64,000 nucleotides of DNA from JANWHQ01 sp963775275 (GTDB lineage Bacteria > Pseudomonadota > Alphaproteobacteria > Caulobacterales > Caulobacteraceae), in contig CAVZII010000005.1 in NCBI GenBank assembly GCA_963775275.1, forward strand, positions 62,001-126,000, in the 5' to 3' direction. The notes beneath the pieces were generated by a model. It was not told the DNA's origin and made no database searches. It saw nothing but the letters and a program-made list of their open reading frames with translations. Made by a program: the position numbers and the translations under genes. Position 1 is the stretch's first letter. The number at the start of each line of letters is the position of its first letter. Shown here piece after piece: positions 51,022-59,131 of this stretch.

Positions 51022-52233
51022 GCCGCCGCCTTCGCCCGCGCCGCCTCGCAGGTCCGCTCGAGCTTGTCGATCGCCTCGCGCGCCTCCTCCTCGGTGATGA
51101 CGAGGGGCGGCAACAGGCGCACGCAGTTCTCGCCGCCGCCGGCGATGAGCAGCTGCTCGTCGCGCGCCATGGCCATGAACTCGCGGTTGTTGGGGGTGAT
51201 CTTCAGGCCGATGAGCAGGCCCTTGCCGCGGATGTCCTGGATGATGTCGGGGAAGCGGTCCTTGAGGCCCTGGAGCTGCTGGCTGAAGTAGCCGGAGATC
51301 CGGTTCACGTGGTCCATCATCTCGGGCCGGTCGATCTCGTCGAAGGCCGCGAGCGCCACGGCCATGGCCAGCGGATTGCCGCCATAGGTCGAGCCGTGCG
51401 TCCCCGTCGTCATGGCGCCGGAGGCGTGATGGGTGGCGAGGCACGCGCCCACCGGGAAGCCGCCGCCGAGCGCCTTGGCCACGCACATGACGTCCGGGGC
51501 CACGCCGGACCATTCATAGGCGAACAATTTGCCGGTGCGGCCCATGCCGCACTGGATCTCGTCGAACATCAGAAGCGCGCCCTCGCGGTCGCAGAGCTCG
51601 CGCATCTCGCGCAGCTGGGCGTCGGTGAAGGCCCGCGCGCCGCCCTCGCCCTGGACGGGCTCGACCAGGATGGCGGCCGTGGTCTCGCCCACCGCGGCGC
51701 GCAGGGCGTCCATGTCGCCGAAGGGCAGGTTGACGTAGCCGGGCAGCGGCGGGCCGAAGCCCTCCAGGTAGTGCGGATTGCCGCCGGCGGTGACGGCCGC
51801 GTAGGTCCGGCCGTGGAAGGCGCCCTCGAAGGTGATGACGTCGATCCGCTCGGGATGGCCCTTGGCCGCCTGGTGGCGGCGCGCGATCTTCAGCGCCAGC
51901 TCCACGGCCTCGGTCCCGGAGTTGGTGAAGAACACCTCCTCGGCGAAGGTCGACGCGCACAGCCGGTCGGCCAGCCTCTCCTGGTCGGGGATGCGGAAGA
52001 TGTTGGAGACGTGCCAGAGCTTCTCGGCCTGGGCCTCCAGCGTCCTGACCAGCCTGCGGATGGCAGTGGCCGAGGCCGTTCACGGCGATGCCGGCGACGC
52101 AGTCGAGGTAGTCCCTGCCGTCCTCGGTCCACAGGCGCACGCCCTCGCCTCGCACGAACGCCAGCGGGGCGCGCTGATAGACGCCCATGATGTGGCTGTC
52201 GGACGACGGCTTGGACGTGTCGGGCGCGGACAT
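51018..52233 (-). CDS. argD: Acetylornithine/succinyldiaminopimelate aminotransferase, disrupted by one frameshift
   Basis: About 405 residues when repaired; converts N-acetylglutamate semialdehyde to acetylornithine with PLP. N-terminal frame: HIMGVYQRAPLAFVRGEGVRLWTEDGRDYLDCVAGIAVNGLGHCHP. After that one extra base at 52055 (CGCAGGCTG for CGCGGCTG on the coding strand) breaks it; removal gives RLVRTLEAQAEKLWHVSNIFRIPDQERLADRL. The downstream frame then continues EVFFTNSGTEAVELALKIARR, DEIQCGMGRTGKLFAYEWSG and the cofactor Lys in VMCVAKALGGGFPVGA. Coupled to argF. A broken arginine-biosynthesis gene in an otherwise intact operon points to a sequencing error. Confidence 0.92.
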
Positions 52234-52345
52234 GGCCTCCCCCAAATAGGATGACGTCCCCGACGCGGGGCGGCGGGGACTGGAAGGCGCGGGGTTATCC
52301 GTTCAAGGGGCCGCGCTGTCAATCGCGCGGGGCCGGTCCGACGCG

Positions 52346-53164
52346 TCAGGTCTTGAGCCGGTAGCCCTTCACGAAGCACCACCAGCACCAGACCATCAGG
52401 CCGACGACGAAGATGGCCGAGCTGATGACGCCGGCGGCGATGTTGCTGTCCGACACGCCGATGAAGCCGTAGCGGAAGCCGTCGATCAGATAGAAGAACG
52501 GGTTGTAGTGCGAGATCGTCCTGAACGGCTCGGGCAGATGGTCGACCGTATAGAAGGTTCCCGAGAGGAAGGTCATCGGCATCACCACGAAGTTCTGGAC
52601 CATGGCCATCTGGTCGAACTTCTCGGCCCACAGCCCCGCCAGCACGCCCAGCTCCCCCATGATCACCGAGGCGGCGAACATGAACCAGATCGCCGCCCAC
52701 AGGTGCGCGACATGGGCGCCGGCGAACCACCACACGGTCGCCAGCGTCACCAGCCCCACCACGATGCCGCGGCTGGCGGCGCCGAGCACGAAGGCGGCGC
52801 TCTGCTCGATCGAGGTCAGCGGCGGGGTCAGGAAGTCGGCCGACAGGCCCATCATCTTGGCCTGCAGGATCGAGGACGAGGAGTTGGCGAAGCCGTTGTT
52901 CAGGACGTTCATCATCACCAGGCCCGGCGCGACGAACTCGGTGAAGACGATGCCGTGGACCGGCGGGCGCGCGCCCTTGGTCGCGACCGCGAACACCATC
53001 ATGTAGAGCAGGCTCATCATCAGCGGCGCGAGGACCGTCTGCATCGGGATCTTCGTGAAGCGCCGGACCTCCTTCATGTAGAGGGTCCAGAAGCCCAGCC
53101 AGTTCACGCCCGCGTAGTTGCGGGGCAAGGGCGGGATGACGCGCTCGATCGCCATGTCTCTCAT
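52346..53164 (-). CDS. ABC-2 type transporter permease
   Basis: About 272 residues (start ATG 53164 or 53155). Six membrane segments in the ABC2 pattern: QTVLAPLMMSLLYMMVFAVATK, FVAPGLVMMNVLNNGFANSSSSI, AAFVLGAASRGIVVGLVTLATVWWF, HLWAAIWFMFAASVIMGELGVLAGLWAE and NFVVMPMTFLSGTFYTVDHLPEPFRTISHYNPFFYLIDGFRYGFIG. The last segment carries the typical F-L-S-G-x-F and N-P-x-x-x-x-I-D-x-x-R-Y motifs. The ATPase partner is not adjacent. It lies between argD and gcrA. Confidence 0.9.
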   Translation of the reverse strand: MRDMAIERVIPPLPRNYAGVNWLGFWTLYMKEVRRFTKIPMQTVLAPLMMSLLYMMVFAVATKGARPPVHGIVFTEFVAPGLVMMNVLNNGFANSSSSILQAKMMGLSADFLTPPLTSIEQSAAFVLGAASRGIVVGLVTLATVWWFAGAHVAHLWAAIWFMFAASVIMGELGVLAGLWAEKFDQMAMVQNFVVMPMTFLSGTFYTVDHLPEPFRTISHYNPFFYLIDGFRYGFIGVSDSNIAAGVISSAIFVVGLMVWCWWCFVKGYRLKT

Positions 53165-53277
53165 GGCGACTGATGTGCGCCGCGCCGCGGGCCCGCGCAA
53201 GGTCCGGACAACGTCGGCGCCCGAGCGGCCCTATATGTAGTTTCTGTGGACAGATCCCGCCCCAGGGATTGTGCCTC

Positions 53278-53293
53278 TTAACGGTTTGTTTAC
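53278..53293. promoter_or_regulatory. CtrA-type box upstream of gcrA
   Basis: TTAA, seven bases, then TTTAC: a near-perfect CtrA half-site pair (TTAA-N7-TTAAC), 97 bases before the gcrA start. Next to it is a 12-base palindrome GTGGTTAACCAC (53306-53317) containing a DnaA-box-like TTAACCACA. In Caulobacter, gcrA is repressed by CtrA and activated by DnaA, so both sites fit. No GANTC methylation site was seen between 53165 and 53389. Confidence 0.65.
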
Positions 53294-53389
53294 GATATCT
53301 AGTGGGTGGTTAACCACAGACCCGTGGTTGGACACAACATCTAGCGCCTGCGAAGCGGCGCAGGCGCCCGGGGCGGGTGGAGAAGGGTC

Positions 53390-53890
53390 ATGGGCTGGAC
53401 CGAGGAACGTGTCGCGCTGTTGAAGAAGCTGTGGCTGGAAGGCCTGAGCGCGAGCCAGATCGCCAAGCAGCTGGGCGGGGTCACGCGTAACGCCGTGATC
53501 GGCAAGGTCCATCGCCTGGGCCTTTCCGGACGCGCCGCGCCTTCGCAGCCCGCGCGCACGGTGTACAAGGCGCCGCGCCCGCCAAGGCCCGCGCAGACGC
53601 CCTCGCTCGCCCCGCGCCGCATCGCCGCAGCTCCGGCCGCAAGCGCGGCCGAGCCGGCGCCGGTCTTCTATGTGGAGGAGCCGGGGTCCGCGACCGTGCT
53701 GACGCTGGGCGCGCACATGTGCAAGTGGCCGATCGGCGATCCGGCCAGCGACAACTTCACATTCTGCGGACGCCGGATCGGCGAGGGCTCCTACTGCGCC
53801 GAGCACGCCCGTATCGCCTACCAGCCGCAGCAGAAGGGCAAGCGCAGCTCGGCCAACGAGCTGGCCCGGTCGCTGCGTCGCTACATCTGA
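53390..53890 (+). CDS. gcrA: Cell-cycle regulator GcrA
   Basis: 166 residues. The GcrA DNA-binding domain MGWTEERVALLKKLWLEGLSASQIAKQLGG, then VTRNAVIGKVHRLGLSGR, is essentially canonical. A Pro/Ala-rich linker follows, and the C-terminal domain MCKWPIGDPASDNFTFCGRRIGEGSYCAEHARIAYQP (three conserved Cys and His) binds the sigma-70 subunit of RNA polymerase. GcrA acts with methylated GANTC sites to drive S-phase and division genes in Caulobacterales and related orders. The convergent monooxygenase gene overlaps its last 10 bases. Confidence 0.97.
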   Translation: MGWTEERVALLKKLWLEGLSASQIAKQLGGVTRNAVIGKVHRLGLSGRAAPSQPARTVYKAPRPPRPAQTPSLAPRRIAAAPAASAAEPAPVFYVEEPGSATVLTLGAHMCKWPIGDPASDNFTFCGRRIGEGSYCAEHARIAYQPQQKGKRSSANELARSLRRYI

Positions 53891-54240
53891 TCTCGGTGGT
53901 CCAGCGCCGCGCGTGAATCGGCGGGCGCCTCGGCGCGGTCTTCGAGGCCGTAGTCCCGCAGCACCCGCGCGACTCTCAGTCGGTAGTCCTCGAAGATTCC
54001 AGCGCGGCCGGCGGCCTGGACGCGGCGATGCGCCTCCAGTCCGCGCCAGCGTTCGACCGCCGCCTCGTCGCGCCAGAGCGACAGGGAAAGGACCTTGCCT
54101 GGCTCGGCCAGGCTCTGGAACCGCTCGATGGAGATGAACCCGTCGATCCCGGCCAGCAGCGGGCGGAGCCGCTCGGCCGCGGCCAGATAGTCGTCCAGTC
54201 GTCCCGACGCAGGCTTCGCCTCGAAGATCACCACGATCAT
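53881..54240 (-). CDS. Antibiotic biosynthesis monooxygenase-domain protein
   Basis: 119 residues of the ABM/dimeric alpha-beta-barrel type: MIVVIFEAKPASGRLDDYLAAAERLRPLLAGIDGFISIERFQSL, then LSLWRDEAAVERWRGLEAHRRVQAAGRAGIFEDYRLRVARVL. Small ABM proteins oxidise quinones or degrade haem, or have no known activity. Its start overlaps the stop of the NIPSNAP gene (ATGA), so both are made together. Confidence 0.88.
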   Translation of the reverse strand: MIVVIFEAKPASGRLDDYLAAAERLRPLLAGIDGFISIERFQSLAEPGKVLSLSLWRDEAAVERWRGLEAHRRVQAAGRAGIFEDYRLRVARVLRDYGLEDRAEAPADSRAALDHRDQM

Positions 54241-54563
54241 CGCGGGCCCTCGACGGGCCTCAGGAAGGTGCGCTCCTCAGAGAGGATGAACCGACGCTCC
54301 TGGGCGAACCGAAAGTTCTCCGCGCCGGCCGCATCGGCCCTCAGCCGTGCGCGGTAGGCTTCGTAGTCGGCCAGGGCCGAAAACCCGATGAGGGCCAAGG
54401 CGACGTTGTTGGTCCCCTCGTGCGGCAGGAAATAGCCGATGAGGTCGCCGCCGCAGGCGGGGATGACCTCGAGCCACCTGCGGGCGTAGGCCTCGAAGGC
54501 CTCGAGCTGGAAGGGGTCGATGACATAGCGGATGCAGCAGACGATGGATGCGGCGGCGGACAT
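54237..54563 (-). CDS. NIPSNAP-family protein
   Basis: 108 residues. CIRYVIDPFQLEAFEAYARRWLEVIPACGGDLIGYFLPHEGTNNVALALIGFSALADYEAYRARLRAD is the NIPSNAP ferredoxin-like fold (the internal W-x-x-x-I-P-x-x-G-G-x-x-x-G-Y-F motif). It shares the dimeric alpha-beta fold with the ABM protein encoded immediately downstream. Divergent from an ArsR-type regulator gene across 82 bases, which may control the pair. Confidence 0.87.
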   Translation of the reverse strand: MSAAASIVCCIRYVIDPFQLEAFEAYARRWLEVIPACGGDLIGYFLPHEGTNNVALALIGFSALADYEAYRARLRADAAGAENFRFAQERRFILSEERTFLRPVEGPR

Positions 54564-54645
54564 GGCGGGGCGACAGCTCCTGGCGATTGCGGACAGCCCG
54601 GACTAACCGATTGAGGCGCGCTCATGTTTCGACTACGGTCGAAGC

Positions 54646-55338
54646 ATGAAGGTGGGCCCGGACATCGCCCTGGTCGCGTCGCTGCTGGGCGACCCGGCGC
54701 GCGCCAACATGCTGACGGCGCTGCTGGGCGGGCAGGCCCTGACCGCGGGCGAGCTGGCCCGGGAAGCCGGCGTCACCGCGCAGACGGCGAGTTCGCACCT
54801 GGCCAAGCTGACGCAGGGGGGCCTGCTGGCCGCGCGACGGCAGGGTCGACACGCCTACTATGCCTTGTCCGGAGACGATGTCGCCGAGGTGATCGAGGGC
54901 CTGATGGGACTGGCCGCCCGTAACGGCCAGCTGAGGAGCCGGCCCGGCCCCCGCGACCCGGAGCTGAGGCGAGCGAGGGTCTGCTACGACCACCTGGCGG
55001 GGGACATGGGCGTCGCCATGCTGGACGGTCTCGTCGCGCGAGGCCGCCTGAGGCCGCCTTCGGAGGGCCTGGCGCCGACGGCGGAGGGTCTTGCCTTCAT
55101 GGCGGAATTTGGAGTCGACCTGGAGGCCCTGGGCCACGTGCGCCGGCCGCTCTGCCGCGAGTGCCTGGACTGGAGCGTGCGGCGCAGCCACCTCGGCGGC
55201 GCGCTCGGCGCAGCCCTGCTCGAGCGCATCTACGCCCTGGGCTGGGCGGCGCGAGCGCCGGGGGACCGTGTGGTGGCCTTCACGCGCAAGGGCCTTGCCG
55301 CCTTCCACACGACGTTCGGCCCGGGCGCGCCGGGTTGA
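54646..55338 (+). CDS. ArsR-family winged-helix regulator with C-terminal extension
   Basis: 230 residues. N-terminal HTH: DIALVASLLGDPARANMLTALLGGQALTAGELAREAGVTAQTASSHLAKLTQGGLLAARRQGRHAYYALSGDDVAEVIEGLMGLA (shown here as the known ArsR layout). The extension has RVCYDHLAGDMGVAMLDGL and RRPLCRECLDWSVRRSHLGGALGAALLERIYALGWA, a conserved C-x-x-C-x-D-W motif common in larger ArsR regulators of proteobacteria. It likely represses or activates the divergent NIPSNAP/ABM genes. Confidence 0.9.
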   Translation: MKVGPDIALVASLLGDPARANMLTALLGGQALTAGELAREAGVTAQTASSHLAKLTQGGLLAARRQGRHAYYALSGDDVAEVIEGLMGLAARNGQLRSRPGPRDPELRRARVCYDHLAGDMGVAMLDGLVARGRLRPPSEGLAPTAEGLAFMAEFGVDLEALGHVRRPLCRECLDWSVRRSHLGGALGAALLERIYALGWAARAPGDRVVAFTRKGLAAFHTTFGPGAPG

Positions 55339-55341
55339 GCC

Positions 55342-55860
55342 CTACTGTCCGTCGTCTGGGGCCGGCCCGCCGACCTTCAGGAGCTGGAGCCGGAACTTCA
55401 GTACGCTGTTGGCCGGGATCGGCCCGGTCTGCTTGTCGCCATAGCCCAGCGCAGGCGGAACCCAGATGATCCACTCGTCGCCGGGCCGCATCTGCTGCAG
55501 CGCCACGACCCAGCCCGAGATGAGCCCGCCGAGCTGAAAGCTGACGGGCTTGCCGCCCGGCTTCATGGTCGTGTCGAAGACCGTGCCGTCGAGCAGCGTC
55601 CCTTCGTAGTTCACCTGAACCACGTCGTCCGGCGTCGGATGCGGCCCGTCCGCCGGGCCGGATTTCAGGACCTTGTACTGCACGCCCGAGGGCAGGACCT
55701 TGACCCCGTCAGCCAGGGCGTTCTCGGCGAGGAAGGCCACAGGGCTCTTGGTCGGCGCCGATGCGGACGCGTCCGCAGCGGCGTCCCCTGACTGAGCCCG
55801 GGCGCAGCCGGCGACGGCGAGCACGCTGGCGGCTGCCGCAAGAACGATCACAAGACGCAT
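55342..55860 (-). CDS. FKBP-type peptidyl-prolyl isomerase (lipoprotein)
   Basis: 172 residues, lipoprotein signal MRLVIVLAAAASVLAVAGCAR (lipobox L-A-V-A-G-C). FKBP domain: VKVLPSGVQYKVLKSGPADGPHPTPDDVVQVNYEGTLLDGTVFDTTM, then VVALQQMRPGDEWIIWVPPALGYGDKQTGPIPANSVLKFRLQLLKV (parts), with the A-L-G-Y-G active-site loop. A periplasmic folding catalyst or chaperone. Third in a minus-strand unit behind the ilvA and CAP genes, 10 bases after the latter. Confidence 0.9.
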   Translation of the reverse strand: MRLVIVLAAAASVLAVAGCARAQSGDAAADASASAPTKSPVAFLAENALADGVKVLPSGVQYKVLKSGPADGPHPTPDDVVQVNYEGTLLDGTVFDTTMKPGGKPVSFQLGGLISGWVVALQQMRPGDEWIIWVPPALGYGDKQTGPIPANSVLKFRLQLLKVGGPAPDDGQ

Positions 55861-55870
55861 GGAGGTTTCC

Positions 55871-56671
55871 TCATGAAATAGGGGGGCAGCGCGAGGGACC
55901 GGGGACGCGGCGTTCGACCTGGACCGCGGCCCGGCCGGGACGCACTGACGTCACGACGTAGGTTGCGCCGTCCTCGGGATGGAAGACAGGGCCGTCCGGC
56001 TCGAAGGCGACGGACGATGCGGCGCATGACACCTGGCTGACGGTCGCGCCCGGCTCCAGCCGCTGGCGGCGTCCGTCGAAGACATAGCTCAACGCGCGAT
56101 CGGCCCGGTTCGTCACTTCAATAGCCACCCGCATCGAGATCGGCCGGCCGAACACCTGGACGGCGGCGTAGCGGCCCGGCGTGGCGGGCGCTGCGGCGAC
56201 GCCGACGCCGATCTCGACCACCGTGGCGTCGAGCATGTTGCGCCGGTGGCCCGGCGAGCGCTCCCAACCCTGGACGAAGTCGGCCGCCAGAGCGCCGACG
56301 TCCATCGGCGCGCTGGCTCCCTCTTCGCGGGCGAGGTTCTCGCCGAGGTCGCAATAGCCGTAGCCCGCCGCCTGGGCGCGGCCCGCCGCATCCGAGCCGT
56401 CGGCCGTGTGCGAGAGCGCCACCGGCCCGGTGAGGAAGCCGGCGAAGGCGCGGGCCTCGCGCGACAGGATAGGGTTCCGCCGCAATGAAGGAAGGCCGTT
56501 TCTGGCGCGAAAGGCGTTGGTCTGGTCGATGATGGCGGCCTCCACCTCGCCCGGATCGGGCGAGACCGCGTAGAACGGCCGCCGTTCCTCGGCCGGCGCG
56601 GGCGTAGCGGCCAGCGCCAAGAGCATCAGGGCGAGCCAGGCGAACGCGCGCGCGGGGGCCTCGCGCTTCAA
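55871..56671 (-). CDS. CAP-superfamily secreted protein
   Basis: 266 residues. Signal peptide then a CAP (SCP/PR1) domain: AAIIDQTNAFRARNGLPSLRRNPILSREARAFAGFL, LSHTADGSDAAGRAQAAGYGYCDLGENLA (H and E of the CAP tetrad) and WERSPGHRRNMLDATVVEIGVGVA (S-P-G-H-R-x-N-M). After residue 170 comes a beta-rich tail of unknown type with ALSYVFDGRRQRLEPGATVSQVSC. Coupled to ilvA by ATGA and followed by an FKBP. Confidence 0.88.
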   Translation of the reverse strand: MKREAPARAFAWLALMLLALAATPAPAEERRPFYAVSPDPGEVEAAIIDQTNAFRARNGLPSLRRNPILSREARAFAGFLTGPVALSHTADGSDAAGRAQAAGYGYCDLGENLAREEGASAPMDVGALAADFVQGWERSPGHRRNMLDATVVEIGVGVAAAPATPGRYAAVQVFGRPISMRVAIEVTNRADRALSYVFDGRRQRLEPGATVSQVSCAASSVAFEPDGPVFHPEDGATYVVTSVRPGRAAVQVERRVPGPSRCPPIS

Positions 56672-57870
56672 ACGCCCCTCGGCGGATAGCCCTTGTCGCG
56701 CAGGGCGTCCATGATCTCCTGGGTGTGCTGGGCGTCGCGGGTCTCGATCATGATGTCGAACTCCGCCCCTTTGGCCGGCACGTCGAGCGCCAGGCGGTTG
56801 TGCGCCACCTCGATGATGTTGCCCCCGTGCGCGCCGATCAGGGCGGAGACCGTGGCCAGCAGGCCCGGCCGGTCGTCGCCGATGATCCTGAGCGACACCA
56901 GTCGCTGCTCGCGCACAAGCTCGCGGGTCAGGACCGACGCCAGGAGTTGCGAGTCGATGTTCCCGCCGCTCAGCACCAGGCCGACCTTCTTGCCGCGGAA
57001 ACGGCTGGGATGGGCCAGGAGCGCCGCGAGCGACGCGGCGCCGGCGCCCTCGGCGATGGTCTTCTCCACGTTGGCGAACAGCGCCACGGCGCGCTCGAGG
57101 TAGAACTCCTCGACCAGAAGTACGTCCTCGACCAGCGGCCGGGCGATGGCGTAGGTGAGCTCGCCCACCTCCTTGACCGCGATGCCCTCGGCGATGGTCT
57201 GACCGCCGACCGCCGCGCGAAGCCCTCGCATCCGGGTGTTGAACGACGGGTACATGGCCGCCTCGACCCCGATGACCTGGAGCTCAGGGCGCAGGGCCTT
57301 GGCGGCCGTGGCCGCCCCGGCGATCAGGCCGCCGCCGCCGATCTGCATGACCAGGACGTCGAGGTCCGGCGTGTCCTCCAACATCTCCTTGGCCAAGGTG
57401 CCCTGGCCGGCCATGACCTCGATGTCGTCGAAGGGGTGCACCAGCACGAGATCGAACTGGCGGCGGATCGCGACGGCGTGCTCGCCGGCCTCGTCGTAGC
57501 TCTCGCCATGGAGCACGACCTCTGCGCCGAAGCGGCGGGTGTGCTCGACCTTCACGGTCGGCGTGGCCTTGGGCATGACGATCGTCACGGGCACGCCGAG
57601 GCGCTGGCCGTGATAGGCGAGCGCCTGGGCATGATTGCCGGCCGACGCGGCGATGACACCCCTGTTGCGCTCCTCCTCGGTGAGGGTGAGCAGCTTGTTG
57701 AGGGCGCCGCGCTCCTTGAAGGAGGCGGTGAACTGGAGATTCTCGAACTTGATATGGACCTCGCAGCCGGCGATCTCCGACAGCGTGCGCGAGCAGCGCT
57801 GCGGCGTCCGCTCGATGTGGCCTTTCAGCCGATCGGCGGCGGCCTCGATGTCTGGATAGGCGAGGGTCAT
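56668..57870 (-). CDS. ilvA: Threonine ammonia-lyase with ACT domain
   Basis: 400 residues from ATG 57870 (the 14-codon leader upstream lacks homology). PLP Lys in FTASFKERGALNKLL, VSASAGNHAQALAYHGQ, GGGGLIAGAATAAKALRPELQVIGVE and EGIAVKEVGELTYAI define the fold II dehydratase. The C-terminal ACT domain is LVSLRIIGDDRPGLLATVSALIGAHGGNIIEVAHNRL. It deaminates threonine to 2-oxobutyrate, starting isoleucine synthesis; with this ACT arrangement it could also be the catabolic, serine/threonine-acting form. First gene of a unit with the CAP and FKBP genes. Confidence 0.92.
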   Translation of the reverse strand: MTLAYPDIEAAADRLKGHIERTPQRCSRTLSEIAGCEVHIKFENLQFTASFKERGALNKLLTLTEEERNRGVIAASAGNHAQALAYHGQRLGVPVTIVMPKATPTVKVEHTRRFGAEVVLHGESYDEAGEHAVAIRRQFDLVLVHPFDDIEVMAGQGTLAKEMLEDTPDLDVLVMQIGGGGLIAGAATAAKALRPELQVIGVEAAMYPSFNTRMRGLRAAVGGQTIAEGIAVKEVGELTYAIARPLVEDVLLVEEFYLERAVALFANVEKTIAEGAGAASLAALLAHPSRFRGKKVGLVLSGGNIDSQLLASVLTRELVREQRLVSLRIIGDDRPGLLATVSALIGAHGGNIIEVAHNRLALDVPAKGAEFDIMIETRDAQHTQEIMDALRDKGYPPRGV

Positions 57871-58051
57871 GGCGAAGCCGCGCAACCTAACGATGGGACG
57901 GCCCCGCCGCAATCCGCGGCAGATGGAGCGGCGCGAGAGCCTGTGCTAGTGCGGCCCGCGGAGGGCCCGCCAGATACGATGAGCGCCGCGATCACAGTCG
58001 AGGACGCCGGCGCGGCGGTCTACGCCGACCGGTTCGCGAGTTCCGCCGCCG

Positions 58052-59129
58052 ATGCGTCTGCTGGTGTTCGCCGACATGTTCGGCGCCACGCAATCGATCG
58101 CCTTCATCGAGGGGTTGGCCGGCGCGCGCCGGGAAGGCCGCCTCGCCGTGCGGATCGTCGAGGAGGCCGCCTTTGGCCCGGAGTTCGGCCGCCCAGGGCT
58201 TCGCGGACCTGGCGCAGCTCGTCCGCGCCGAGATCGAACAGGCTTCGGCCAACCTGATCGTCCTCTCGCGCTTCGCCCACGCCTCTGGCTACGCCGCGAT
58301 CCGCGAGGTCGCCGACGAGATGGGACTGCCGGTCCTGTTCCACATCGACGACGACCTGTTCGAGCTGCCGGCAAGCGCCGGGGCCGAGCGCTACAGGCGC
58401 GCGCGCCATCCGCGGCGGATCCATACGCTGCAGCGAGCGATGGGCGACGCGGACCTGATCATGGCCGCCACCCGACCGCTGGCCGAAAGGCTCGCGCGGT
58501 TCGCAGGACACGGCCGGATCGGCTGGATGGAGAATGGATGCGCCGGCCGGCCACAGCCGCGGCGGCTCAAGCCCGAGGGCTCGCCGGTGGTCGTCGGCTA
58601 CATGGGCTCGGCCTCGCACGGCCCGGACCTGGAGCAGGTCGTCCCGGCGCTGAGCGCCATCGCCGAACGCTTCCCGGACGTCCGGCTGGAGCTGTTCGGC
58701 TCCATCGCGAGCCAGCCCGTCGCCGAGCGCCTGCCGGGCTCGACCGTCCGCCACGGCGTGGTGCGCGGCGGCTACGCAGACTTCAAGCGGACGCTGGCCT
58801 CGCTCGACTGGGACGTCGGCCTCGCTCCGCTCGAGCCCACGCCCTACAACCGCTGCAAGACCCCCACCAAGTGGGCGGAGTACGCCGAGGCAGGGATCGC
58901 GGTGATCGCTTCGGACGGCAGGGTCTATGGGCCGATGATCGCCGCGGGGGCGGCCATGGGTGTCCGGGACAACGCGTGGGAGGAGCCCCTGCGGCGCCTG
59001 GTCGAGGACGCCGAGCTGCGTCGGCGGACGCTGGAGGCCGCGGACCGGCTGCTCCTGGCGCGGTACGGCTGGGAGCGGCTGGAGGCGAGCGTGCTGTCGC
59101 TCCTCACGATGGCGGCGGGAGCGCGTTGA
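58052..59129 (+). CDS. Glycosyltransferase (GT4-like), disrupted by one frameshift
   Basis: From ATG 58052: MRLLVFADMFGATQSIAFIEGLAGARREGRLAVRIVEEAAFGPE, then one extra T near 58184 breaks the frame. After repair it continues SAAQGFADLAQLVRAEIEQASANLIVLSRFA and runs to the stop at 59129. The C-terminal half has VVVGYMGSASHGPDLEQVVPALSAIAERFPDVRLELFGS and KTPTKWAEYAEAGIAVIASDGRVYG, typical of GT4 glycosyltransferases. There is no ribosome-binding site before 58052; an in-frame-after-repair start at 57978 (MSAAITVEDAGAAVYADRF) would need another extra base near 58043. First gene of the polysaccharide locus. Confidence 0.82.
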
Positions 59130-59131
59130 GC

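Noticed and set aside
56725..58257. 510-codon plus-strand open frame
   Set aside because: Complement of the threonine ammonia-lyase gene, which has full catalytic and ACT motifs.
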